This document shows positions 54,883 to 64,000 of a stretch of 64,000 nt of DNA, piece by piece. Under the pieces are notes generated by a model. It was given only the letters and a program-made list of their open reading frames with translations, was not told where the DNA came from and did not search any database. Positions within the stretch are counted from its first letter, which is position 1. Each line of letters opens with the position of its first letter. Both the position numbers and the translations under genes were made by a program. The stretch spans positions 28,599,768 through 28,663,767 of the forward strand of contig JAJEKV010000001.1 in assembly GCA_021234155.1 (NCBI GenBank). Reading direction: 5' to 3'. The stretch comes from Isoetes taiwanensis. Its lineage: Eukaryota > Streptophyta > Lycopodiopsida > Isoetales > Isoetaceae.

Positions 54883-55149
54883 GGAGGCACCTCCTTCTTG
54901 TCGAACCATTCCGATTCAATGCCAGTCTTAAGCCTTCTAGGCATTTGTCTCATGTTCCTGCTTGTCTTCGAGCCATTGTACTCTTGATTCCTGTTCATAT
55001 ATCAGATTCTTTGTCGATCTTGGCATATTTCTTCCATATTTCTTGCGTATTTTTCGCGTATTTTCCTTGTTCTCGCATAGGTTCATGACAGTTTGAATCG
55101 GAATCCCTCACCGGTTCTTGCCTGCTCTGATCCTAAGCATTTTTTTGCT

Positions 55150-55999
55150 CACATTTGGTGATTTTATATCTAGGGAGGAGGTTTCGACTTTATCACAGCA
55201 GGTCCAGCAGCTTGTTCAAGTATGCTAGCAGTTGCAATTGGACAATAAAGAGTTTAAGGAACATGTTGCTTCACATGAATCTGCTTCTAGCTCGGGATTG
55301 AGGCTATCAGAGCCTAACATCAGTCTGCCAGAGAAGTTTGACGGCACTCGGTCCAAGCTCCGCAGTTTTTTGAATCAGGCCAGGCTTGTGATTCAGCTCC
55401 ATCCTCATAGATATCCCACGGCCCAGGAACAAGTTGGGCTGATTGGTTCTCTCCTCACAGAGCCAGCTCTAAGTTGGTTTGCTCCTTTATTGGAGAAAGG
55501 AGCCCCAGAGTTGCAAGATTTTGCTGCTTTCACTGCAGAGCTTGAGGCATGCTTTGAAGACACCGATCGTCAGTGCACATCGGTCACAAAACTTTGCAAT
55601 CTAAGGCAAGGCTCTTGTCCAGCTTCAGTATATGCATCGAAATTTTGTCAAATTGCGGTAGATACTGCCTGGGATGATGTTGCACTTCGAGATTGTTTCC
55701 GAAGGGGGTTACGTGAGGATGTCAAAGATATGCTTTTGTCTATGGAGGACCCTCAGACTTTGGAAGAAGCCATCAAATTTGCAGTTCGATGTGATAATCG
55801 GCTCTTCGAACGTAGGCAGGAGAGACGTAGCCAGGTCTTCCCAAGCACACAAGCGCCTGTAGCTACGTCTTCTGCGTTTTCATCTGTAGAATCCAACAGG
55901 TCCAGACCCGAGCCTATGCAGATTGGTCGGGCGCCCAAATCAGTCGAAAAATCGTTCGAGCCCCGTCCGAGTAGTAGAAGTCTCTCGACGGTTGCCTGA
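55150..55999 (+). pseudogene. Ty3/gypsy Gag
   Basis: The frame reads GDFISREEVSTLSQQVQQLV, hits TAG at 55,226-55,228 in a Gln-rich run, then continues open for 255 codons. The capsid domain shows LPEKFDGTRSKLRSFLNQAR, HRYPTAQEQVGLIGSLLTEP and ALSWFAPLLEKGAPELQDF, then SVYASKFCQIAVDTAWDDVA and DCFRRGLREDVKDMLLSMED. This is the Gag of the Tf/sushi-like chromovirus group of Ty3 elements, common in mosses and ferns as I recall. The zinc knuckle expected after residue 240 is not seen, and the frame ends at 55,999. Confidence 0.85.
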
Positions 56000-56104
56000 C
56001 ATTCCTTCAACTCCTCCCACATGTAACGAAGGTTTTATTCCCTCGGACAAGGTCAGTAAAGAATTTTTATCTCTATTTCATTGGAGTTGGTGGATAGGAG
56101 GATA

Positions 56105-56690
56105 GAGACGATGGCGCAATTTGATTGTGGTGCGAATGCCTGCTTCATGGATAGTTATGTTCGCTACTAAGCGCGCCATTCCTAGAAGTAGGGTCGAGCA
56201 TCCTAGCTCTGTTAATGTGATTGATAGGCATGAGATCTCTCCAGGCACAGTCAAAGAATGTATTGCACCTCTTCATGTTTTGTTCGAGGGAGCTTCTTGT
56301 AGCATTTCCTTCAATCTCATTGCTAGCCCACATGCACCAGTAGTCTTGGGTCTGCCCTGGCTCGAGCTACATAACCCACAGATTGATTGGCGTACTAGAT
56401 CCCTTCGGTTTGCTAGTTCAACATCTATAGTTCAGGCCTCTGCACCAATATCTACTTCAGTCCATACAGTATCGTGGGCTCCTGATTCTGTCCTTGCTAT
56501 TCCTGTTTCTGCTCCACGTCCTGATTTTGCTCTTGTCTCTGCTCTAGTTCATGTCTTAGATTCTGACCATATTTTTGATGATGTCCCAGCTCCAGTTCTT
56601 ATTCCAGTTCCTGCTCCAGTTCCGGTTCCAGTTGCTCACTTCTGCTCCTGTTCCTGCTCTCGCTTCTGTTCTTGATCCTGCTTGTGTAGA
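56105..56690 (+). pseudogene. Gypsy protease domain and Pro-Val linker
   Basis: About 56,109-56,160 reads MAQFDCGANACFMDSYVR, the aspartic protease active site where the family has VDSGASxxFMD (here DCGA). After a frame change, VNVIDRHEISPGTVKECIAP and SPHAPVVLGLPWLELHNPQI follow, the C-terminal half of the protease with the conserved VLGLPWL strand. Then comes a repetitive linker PVPAPVPVPV. The RT, which should follow, is missing: sequence changes near 56,690 to the 5' region of the RING-HAD gene, so the gypsy element was cut by insertion or deletion there. Confidence 0.75.
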
Positions 56691-56995
56691 GGGGTGAAAG
56701 TATGCTGGTGGGTATCAAATAAACGCAGTTCAGCACCCAGCACCAGCACCCTTCATACTATTTTTTCCACCGTTCACCAATTGAAGTCTAACCTATTCTA
56801 TGCCCGTCACTTCACATAGGGCGTACCCGTTCTAATCATAACCTGCTTACCGCCCACCGTAACTAATGAATGTGACCCGAAGGGTAGCGAATTTTGAATT
56901 TGTAATTTGCAACCGTATTCCCCGCCAAATAGCCCGCGGAGAAGAAGCTCGAGAATTTCCGCATTCACTCTAGTATTCCAAAACTCAAACGCACT

Positions 56996-59900
56996 ATGGT
57001 GAAGAAGGTTGTTAATCCGTCGGCTCACCCAGTAATTCCAATGGATGCCATGCGCAGGGTAAGCAAAATGCACTGCCAATTTTGATGGCTTACGGCGCCC
57101 TGTTAATTTGTTTTTCTTGCTTTCTTTCAGCCCAGAAGGAACGTGCCCCGAAGACCGGACCTGGCTGATTGCCGAACTGAGGAGGACTTCCATGCTTATG
57201 CGGGTCTATCAAACGAGGGTGTACATCCCTCTCAATTTCGAACGGATGTGATTTCTGCAGCAGAGTATAATGAGGTTTGGGACACCAATGGTGTCATTCC
57301 AAACAAGACATCCATCGACAAAGTAAGGCCAGAGCATGAAGAAGCTCTAATTGAACTGTTGAGAAAGATATACCCAGAAGGGTTGAAGAACAGAGAAGTA
57401 AGGAAGACGGTTTTCTTTTTATTTGCATTCAACAACTGCCAGAGGGCCAAGCAGGATCCAAAAAATTTCAAGGTTAATTGGGCAGCAGTGGCAACAAAAA
57501 GTAGGGCCTATTTGAGCAAGGTCAAGAGTGAACCCAGCACCAGAGGCCCTGTGAGCATAGCAGAGCCCAGCAAATCACAGCAGACAGCAGCACCTGAAAG
57601 CATAACAGAAAGGCCAGCCTCAGCAGGCACTGCTGTAAAATTAGAAGGGAGGTTGTCATTCAGGAGTACTGCAATGTGTCCAGCAGCATTCTCAGCTTAT
57701 GGGAAAAATATTTCCCGTCTGGAAAGCATGATCCAAGATATGCAGGATGCCCTAAAAATGCAGCAGAGTGACCTAGTGTCAAAGAAGGAACAGGCTGCAC
57801 AATCTCAGGCAAAGGGCACCTTCTTCTCGGCTGCAGAGGGGAAGTTGAAGACCATAAAGGACAATATTGCACGTCTTCAAGCACTGTCAGATCCTAATGC
57901 AGGTGTCTCTGCTGAGATTCATTCTTTGGAGAGGGAGAAAGATATGGCAGAGTATATGCTGAAGTCCCTACTTGAAATGGGGGGTGGGCCAATAGATCAA
58001 ACCATGGTACAAAAGGTGGCTGCACTAACTGCTGAGATTGCCAACAACGAGTCCCTCCTTGCAAAAGCCCAGCAGCACTTACAGAATGTCACCAGGCTGA
58101 GGGAGATGACCAAGAGAAATGATCATCTAGTCAGCATCATTCCAATACCATTCCGATTGCCAATTGGAGATGAGGAGAGATGCTCCACCTGTGGTCTTGC
58201 ATTCCAGGATGATTACACCCTCAGCCTGCGGATGAAATGTGGACATCATTATCACGCTAGTCGCCCCGGTTGCTCATGGAAAAGGATGCTGCCTCGAGTG
58301 CACAGAGACCATTCCTACAGGGTTAGTGCAGGAAATAGGTAAGCTTAATACAGTAAAGCAGGAAGTGTTATATGCTGGAGCATCTCACAAAACCGAGAAC
58401 AAGATAATTGATGTTGATGAGCATGTAGCCACAACTCCTGATAGCAGCAGGAAAAGGAAACAGGTCAACACACCAAAAAGTAGAAGGACCCCAGGATCAG
58501 CCAAGCACAAGTCCACAAGGGTTCAAACTCCACAGCCAAGACATGGAAAAAAAAGGTACATGCCTATTTTCGTGCTCTCAATTTGAATTGGCAAAGATTA
58601 GAAGATTCTCAGAGACATTGACAACAAACTACCGGCCAGCTTGACTGCTGCAAAGACTGGCAAAGACAAAGGTTTGGAGACACCAAAGCATGCAGAATCC
58701 AAGGGAGATTCAAGTAGTATTGATGGTGCCAACAATTATATTATAGTTCCAAATTCTGCAGCTACCTCTACAAAGGCCTCCTCTAACACTGTTGCTGCAG
58801 GGAAGGAAAACGATGGCGAAGATGTCGACAAGCAGGTTCATACAAATCGTTAAGCGGTCAAAGAAAGTTGACACGGTCAAGGGCCAGGAAGGTTGTGGAA
58901 GAAGAAAGTGAGGGTGAGTCAGAAAATGATCTTGATGAGGACGTCCCTATAGAAGTAGCATTTGGAAAAAAAAACAAGGCTAATGTAAGTTTGCCATATG
59001 TATTTCAGGCAGGCAAACCTTGATTTTGCAAGACAACCCTAAACCATCAGCCAAAAGGTTTTTGTTCAAACAATTAATATATTTGATCCCTGTTTTATTC
59101 CACCTTTAATGTGCAAATTTTGGTTTGGATTATTCATTCAACTTAGGCTTCTGTAAAAACTTGTCTGCAGAAAAAGAAGGCAGCCAATGGTTATACTTAG
59201 TGAATCTGATGAAGAAGACAATACAGATAAAGAAGTGCCAACACAAACTCTAACATACAAAAGGTGCCTGTTATCCTGTTACATTTTAGAATGTGTATTC
59301 TCTACAAATTTCAGTTGGTAATTGGAGCTCATCCTTGCATGCAGGAGAACAAGACAGGTCACAAGGGTTACTGATAGCCAGGAAACACCCATACATTGGG
59401 GGCTGGGAGATACTACTGCAGATGTATCTAACTATGGCTATCAGCACTCTCCATCATCTGGTAGCAAAGATAAAGCAGAGTTCAGCAGGTCGCAGCAACG
59501 TCCAGCACCTCTCGATAGCACTTCCCAGCAGAGTCCAGCACACATCGCAGCACAGACAAGCACGATGCAGCACACATAGACAGTGGTTGCAAACGTCGAG
59601 GGATGGACACCCAGACGGAAGTTGATGGTGCTTGACATAAATGGGGTGCTGGCACAGACACAACAGAGGAGAATGAACCATAAATTCTTGCCTCCACCAC
59701 AAACGAACCATGTTGTAAAAGAAACTGCAAGTAAGTACCTCATTTGCAGACCAGGGTATCATGAGTGTGTGGAGTGGGCACTGCAGAGGTTTGATATTGT
59801 GATCTGAAGTGCTTCTCTACTTCGGAATACAAGGCACATGGTGGATGCATTGTTCCCAGATTTGCGGACCAAATTCTTGAAGGTATATGGTCAAGAGCAT

Positions 59901-60341
59901 TGCTTTGCATACGAGCATCCAACCAGCACAGCAAAGCAACTTTTTTTCAAGGAGCTGAAGGTTGTACTTGAGGATTTTCCTGAATATCATGGTATGATTT
60001 TCTTGGTAGATGACAGCCTACACAAAGGGTTTCTAAACCCTGCACACACAACCGTTCTTGTTATGCCTTTCAAGGGGCAAGAAGATGACAACTTTTTGCA
60101 AACCAGGGTGTTTCCAGCATTGGATTACTTGTCTTCTCATACAGTACAGGAAACCATCTCACAAATAGACATCACTGATGCATGGTTGGAAGAGGAGACA
60201 GTTGCAGTGCTGGATTACTGTCTCAACAACTATCTTGTCTCGGCCTACTATATCCTCAATGCTCCAGTAGAAGTACAAAGGCAGTTGCTGGGCACCCTTC
60301 CTGGCGACCAGCATCACTCTGAAAACTTCAATGACTCATGA
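56996..60341 (+). pseudogene. RING-finger plus HAD (FCP1-like) phosphatase gene, multi-exon
   Basis: Exon 1 is 56,996-57,058 (MVKKVVNPSAHPVIPMDAMR) with donor GTAAGC; exon 2 starts 57,131 (PRRNVPRRPDLADCRTEEDF). An N-terminal ~100-residue domain precedes a coiled coil (NISRLESMIQDMQDALKMQQ) and a RING-like zinc module, CSTCGLAFQDDYTLSLRMKC then GHHYH, broken by a frameshift near 58,255 before CCLECTETIPTGL. Basic and acidic tail exons follow (58,612-58,980, 59,175-59,262). From about 59,600 an HAD domain: KLMVLDINGVLAQ (motif I; first Asp kept, second position Asn), CRPGYHECVEWALQRFDIVI followed by TGA where the family has Trp (59,805), and MIFLVDDSLHKGFLNP (motif III). TAG at 59,577 is also in frame. 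Probably a transposon-associated nuclear protein. Confidence 0.6.
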
Positions 60342-60418
60342 AATAACCATTGTACACTACCCTTTTGTAATATATGTATGATTGCTTTGTGTTATCTTGT
60401 GTATTGAGTAATCTTGAG

Positions 60419-60476
60419 TGATGTCTCTAATCTTGTTTTTTTTTTGATTGAAGGCGAAATGATGTCTCTAATCTTG
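60419..60476. mobile_element. 24-bp ultra-truncated LINE insertion with 17-bp target duplication
   Basis: TGATGTCTCTAATCTTG occurs at 60,419-60,435 and again at 60,460-60,476. Between them are ten T followed by GATTGAAGGCGAAA. The T-run plus GAAG resembles the 3' junctions of the LINEs at 18,805 and 62,529. It reads as target-primed reverse transcription that stopped after about 14 bases of template beyond the poly(A). Confidence 0.7.
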
Positions 60477-62507
60477 AGTATACAATTTTCTGTAATATAT
60501 ATCAAGCTTACTCTCCAATACTACAAGCATTGTCTCCAATACTAAAATACTCCAATACAGCAGTCCAATACTACAAACATTGTCTCACAAACATTGTCTC
60601 CAATACAATCATCAAAATTTGAGACAAGTAAACAAGTAACTACAGACCTGTTAAAATGATAAAACAACTAGGTCAAAGCATATTCAACCTTCATATGGCA
60701 GACTGTCAAGGATCATCTGGTGAGTAGCCTGTTCAAGGGAAAATCTGTTGGTGCCAGGAATCTGATTCATCTCAAATTGTACTGATGATAGCTGATACGT
60801 GATGACTGTACTGGAAGGTCAGGCCTTTGTCTTCAAGTAGCTCCCAACTACCATCGGGCTGGACAGCATAGTACAAACCAGTCAACACATGTTCATCCAT
60901 ATTGAAGGTCTGACCCCAGCTATCCTTGACAATTCTGTCAAGGATATGCCTCGGCTTAACACATTTGACCACATAGAAATCTGCATTCTCCTGATTTCCC
61001 TCCTCGGCTACAACAGCAAAGTTATCACCTTCCTCTATGTTTCCATTAATCCATTCTCCATCACCTTCAAAAAATGCCTCATCGATTTAGCCTTCTTGAT
61101 CCTTCATCGGTGACTTATCCGCTTTAGTGTAACATATTTCCAATTCTTCAACTCGTGCTTGTTCACACAAGATGACCCGTTTCCTTTCAAACGGTTACCA
61201 CGTAAACAACTTAAACCTCTATGAGCCACCCTTGTGCTTGATTTGGCCAAGTATGTCCGGATGCTGTGTATTTGCTTGGTCCCTTCCATCCTGGCACAGT
61301 CCAGCCGGTCTGTCCTATCAACATCATCCTTTCCAATTACCCAGAAGTACCTGCAAGGAGACAACAAGTATTGCAGCTCACAGGCAGCATAATACAACAC
61401 TACTCATCACATTACAAAGAGTTCACGCATGCCGGACTTAAAGCGGATGAAAGCACTATTCAAAGACCGCGATGCTGGCCATTCTGGCAAAGACTACTCA
61501 ACATAAACAGCAGATGAAAGCATAATACCTTTTGATGTCCCCGTTGTTGGTACCTTCATTCCAACGAGTTGCGAATTCATAGGCATCAGCAGCACCCCTA
61601 AATCTCACCCCATCATAGTTGGATGCCCCTTTAAGGACTGCCCCTTGCCCATCGTGCTCTCCCTTACCATGGGCTGTCCCAAAGAAATTCCATACTATTT
61701 CCTTCCCTAGCTCATGGTGATATCTTGATAGGAAATAGAATGGCCGGGCAGATTTGAATTGGCTAGAACAACCATCTGACCAAACTATATGCCCGAGAAT
61801 TCTACACCATTTGATACAAGCCATGAATTGTGCTTTCTAAGACAAGTCTTTGCACAAAAAGAGTGTCATGAATCTTGTCATCACTCAAGTAAAAATGGGT
61901 TTCCTTCAATAGCTTTCTGATCCCAGAACTGATGTCCATCCTATACATGATGTGGACGAGAATTGTTATCTGGTCATTGTGCCAATGCTGGCTTTGAACC
62001 TCCCTTTGTATTTTTATGTTGTAATTCTCTGCAAAATCAATTACAGAAACAATGGTGCCATCTTGGATATTGTCCAGGCAACTCCTGAATTGCATGGCCT
62101 ACCATCTAGCCCTGTAATTGTGTGGCACGAATATCTTCAATGTGGAACACAGATATGAAATGAAATCCTTCACTGCCGTTCTCTTGTAAGATAATCTAAG
62201 GACTGGCTTTGGTCCTTTCTTTTTTTTCCCCTTGCCATTTGAGGTCTCGTCTTGTGATGTAGCTTCAGACTGTGTCCCACCAGCTACCTTGGATTTCTTA
62301 CTTTTGTTTCCCTTCTTCTCGGCTTGTGCTGCAGCTTTAGGCTGTGTCCCACCAGCTACGTTGGATTTCTTACTTTTATTTCCCTTCTTGGTGGCATTGG
62401 ATCTTTTTTCTTCTGGCTACACCGGCACTTCCTTAATAACGCTAGCCTCTTACTCCACCAGCTTCTTCTGTCTCGACTGGAATCTGTAACAAGGTCTGTA
62501 GCATAAA

Positions 62508-62528
62508 ACAGAAGATTAGCGCAAAGTT
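62508..62528. repeat. LINE target-site duplication, left copy (21 bp)
   Basis: Contains AGAAGATTAGCGCAAAGTT. The identical 21 bases lie at 63,037-63,057 on the other side of the LINE. Confidence 0.9.
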
Positions 62529-63036
62529 TTTTTTTTTTGAAGAACTGTGTCATCAATATATTAAAAGAATGGTAATGTTACAAAGCAAGTGAGGAGGAAG
62601 GAGAACTGCCCCAAAGAGACAGCGATACCTCGACACTCCACAACAAACTCACGTAAAAACTGCAACTCTCTATCACTGTACAAACCGACCATCACCATCT
62701 ACAATACCCAAGAAGTCCCGCCAAATGGCAAACTTCCGCTCTACTACTCCGGAACACCGAAAGCTTTGAAATAGCTTGTACCGAAGTCGAGGAATCGAGA
62801 GGTCCGCAGTCAGCTTTGAATCCCCTGAAGATCCACAACCGCCGCCGCTTCCAAATCAACCACACCAACCAAGCCACGCACAGATGCAAGGCTTGCTGCC
62901 GCAAGAGCGGCCAAGCACCAGGATATACATGAAGCAGCAACTGCTGGCTAGTCAATCTCACCTGAAACAGAGCCCTAACCCAATCCCAGGCAGCCTGCAA
63001 GTGAGGGCATAAAACCAGACAATGCTCCACAGTCTC
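62529..63036 (-). mobile_element. 5'-truncated LINE (508 bp) in an intron of the transposase gene
   Basis: Flanked by a perfect 21-bp target duplication. The T-run at 62,529-62,540 is the poly(A) tail of a minus-strand insert. The remaining code is the end of the zinc-binding region: ETVEHCLVLCPHLQAAWDWV, HLCVAWLVWLIWKRRRLWIF, then a stop near 62,692. The perfect duplication and open frame make it the youngest LINE in the window. It belongs to the same family as 18,805-19,712. Confidence 0.9.
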
Positions 63037-63057
63037 ACAGAAGATTAGCGCAAAGTT
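63037..63057. repeat. LINE target-site duplication, right copy (21 bp)
   Basis: Perfect copy of 62,508-62,528. Confidence 0.9.
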
Positions 63058-64000
63058 GAAAGCACAAAAGCAGTATTCAGCGGATGACAGCACATAGCAG
63101 CATGTTTCAGCATGCAATAAAGAGAGTATTACCTTTTCAAACGTTTTCCATTCAAGCAAGAACTCATGATTCTCTCTTTCTCTTGGACATATAGGAAGAC
63201 TTTTTATGCCACATTTCTGACATTTCTGCATCAAGCAGTCATCTTTATACCATTCTTCACCCTCGCTCTTATTGCAAACCACAGCCCTCTAGAGCTCGCT
63301 GGTTGAGTCATACGTATGTTGGCTGGCCAGACACTTCTCACCAGGTCCACAGACCTCGCAACAGCACTTGCACTCTTCACCATGAAATCCAGTTTTCGCT
63401 GACCTTAATGCATTCAGGGCTACCCTGGCATACTCCAGCAACAGCAGGTTTCCCTTTCTGATACTTTCTTTACATAAATAGGCTTCAACTTCTCGAAAGC
63501 CTTTAAGCAAACAGGGTGTTTAGGATGTGCCTTTTTGTATTGTTAAAATAGCTGCAGCTGAATGGTGGCCTTTGATTAGAAATATTTATGCAATAATAGC
63601 AAGGGCCTTTTGTATGGAAACTTATATCTGTGTGACCTCCATAAGGTGCAAGGGATAAGAAATTCGGAAGCCTGACTCCCCAACAGTGTTCACAACATCT
63701 TTCTTACAAGGAGAGACTCTGCTATTTTGTTTCCAGAATTCTGTTATGCTTTGCTTGCAAGCAGGGGTGAGAGAATCGCACCTCAACCTCCTTTGGAAGC
63801 AAGACCACGGACCATTTCCAAGGATCTGCTTCGATTTTTTCTTAATGCAAAGAAATTGCAATTGTTGATCTCATGCAACCTATCATAAGAAATATTGCAC
63901 ATTAATCAATGAACATATCCCGCCCAAAGATCACTTTCAGCCAGATACAAGCACTTAAAAGCATAAAGAAGCACAGGCATGAAAGCAAGAATTAGATGTA

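Larger units (their letters stand above)
54763..55140 (+). repeat. Probable 5' LTR and leader of a gypsy element
   Basis: The sequence between the tRNA-like repeat and gag contains a heat-shock element, a TATA box and a T-rich leader, as expected for U3-R-U5. The start (TGTGGGATTATTTCC near 54,763) and end are tentative because no second LTR exists in the window to compare. Confidence 0.45.
60772..63868 (-). pseudogene. DDE-type transposase gene (WSDGC family), multi-exon, partial
   Basis: Minus-strand blocks in order: FWKQNSRVSPCKKDVVNTVG (63,760-63,690); KAFEKLKPIYVKKVSERET in a shifted frame (near 63,500); Cys-rich CKCCCEVCGPGEKC (63,370), in-frame TAG 63,289, then CQKCGIKSLPICPREREN and donor GTAATA at 63,132; intron with a LINE insert; a Lys-rich repeat KKGNKSKKS.VAGGTQ twice (62,400-62,265); VPHNYRARWQAMQFRSCLDN, IVSVIDFAENYNIKIQREVQ, HFYLSDDKIHDTLFVQ (62,150-61,850); VWSDGCSSQFKSARPFYFLS and NFFGTAHGKGEHDGQGAVLK (61,790-61,640); YFWVIGKDDVDRTDRL (61,350). 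Asp in VIDFAEN and WSDGC and the acidic HGKGEHDG are candidate catalytic residues (inferred). I recall this architecture from moss, lycophyte and cnidarian genomes but cannot name the superfamily. Frame changes make it defective. The 5' end lies near or beyond the window edge. Confidence 0.6.

Overview
This is nuclear DNA of a land plant, very probably a seedless one (fern, lycophyte or bryophyte), from a large genome full of transposable elements. Three things support this: spliced fragments of plant nuclear genes (AUGMIN subunit 5, ATP-phosphoribosyltransferase, a peroxisomal-type enoyl-CoA hydratase, a PLS-class PPR protein); abundant plant-type LINE, Ty1/copia, Ty3/gypsy and CACTA-like sequence; and two transposon-like gene families (a WSDGC transposase and a DGNHR protein) that I associate with bryophyte and lycophyte genomes. 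The lineage is an inference. I see no rRNA gene, no CRISPR, no bacterial operon and no clearly intact cellular gene.

Layout. 1-11.6 kb: a LINE split by a 9.1 kb CACTA-like element. The insert has no visible transposase and carries an array of hairpin-bounded ~0.8 kb repeats that switches orientation near 8.34 kb. 11.6-29 kb: mostly degenerate sequence holding plant gene fragments (FAD monooxygenase, HISN1, AUG5, a broken ECH gene), two LINE pieces, a foldback element and a solo LTR end. 30-35 kb: a SWIM zinc-finger gene (minus strand) and a DGNHR/ParB-like gene (plus strand) flank a minisatellite with a palindromic core. 36-37 kb: a truncated PPR gene. 38.4-48.5 kb: a decayed copia element on the minus strand. 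Nested in it is an LTR retroelement at 40,137-48,236 with LTRs, primer-binding site and a 6-bp target duplication. 49-54.7 kb: almost nothing, apart from a near-perfect 97-bp snapback and SINE-like pieces. 54.7-56.7 kb: the 5' part of a gypsy element with a perfect heat-shock element above its TATA box. 57-64 kb: a RING plus HAD-phosphatase gene (plus strand) converging on a DDE-like transposase gene (minus strand) that has a LINE inserted in an intron.

The most remarkable unit is the nested retroelement. Between its 5' LTR and gag it carries two extra reading frames. The first starts with the exact first residues of histone H3 (MARTKQTAR), continues through a ~320-residue charged tail, and ends in a complete H3-type histone fold including the C-terminal helix. 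The second is a ~510-codon frame I do not recognise. A pair of long hairpins from one repeated family lies upstream of each of these two frames. The element is defective now: two in-frame stops in each extra frame, a gag frameshift, and deletion of pol together with part of the 3' LTR. Its LTRs are still nearly identical, so it moved fairly recently. Across the window most in-frame stops inside otherwise open frames are TAG, several at positions where Gln is expected. This fits deamination of methylated CAG (CHG) sites in silenced repeats.
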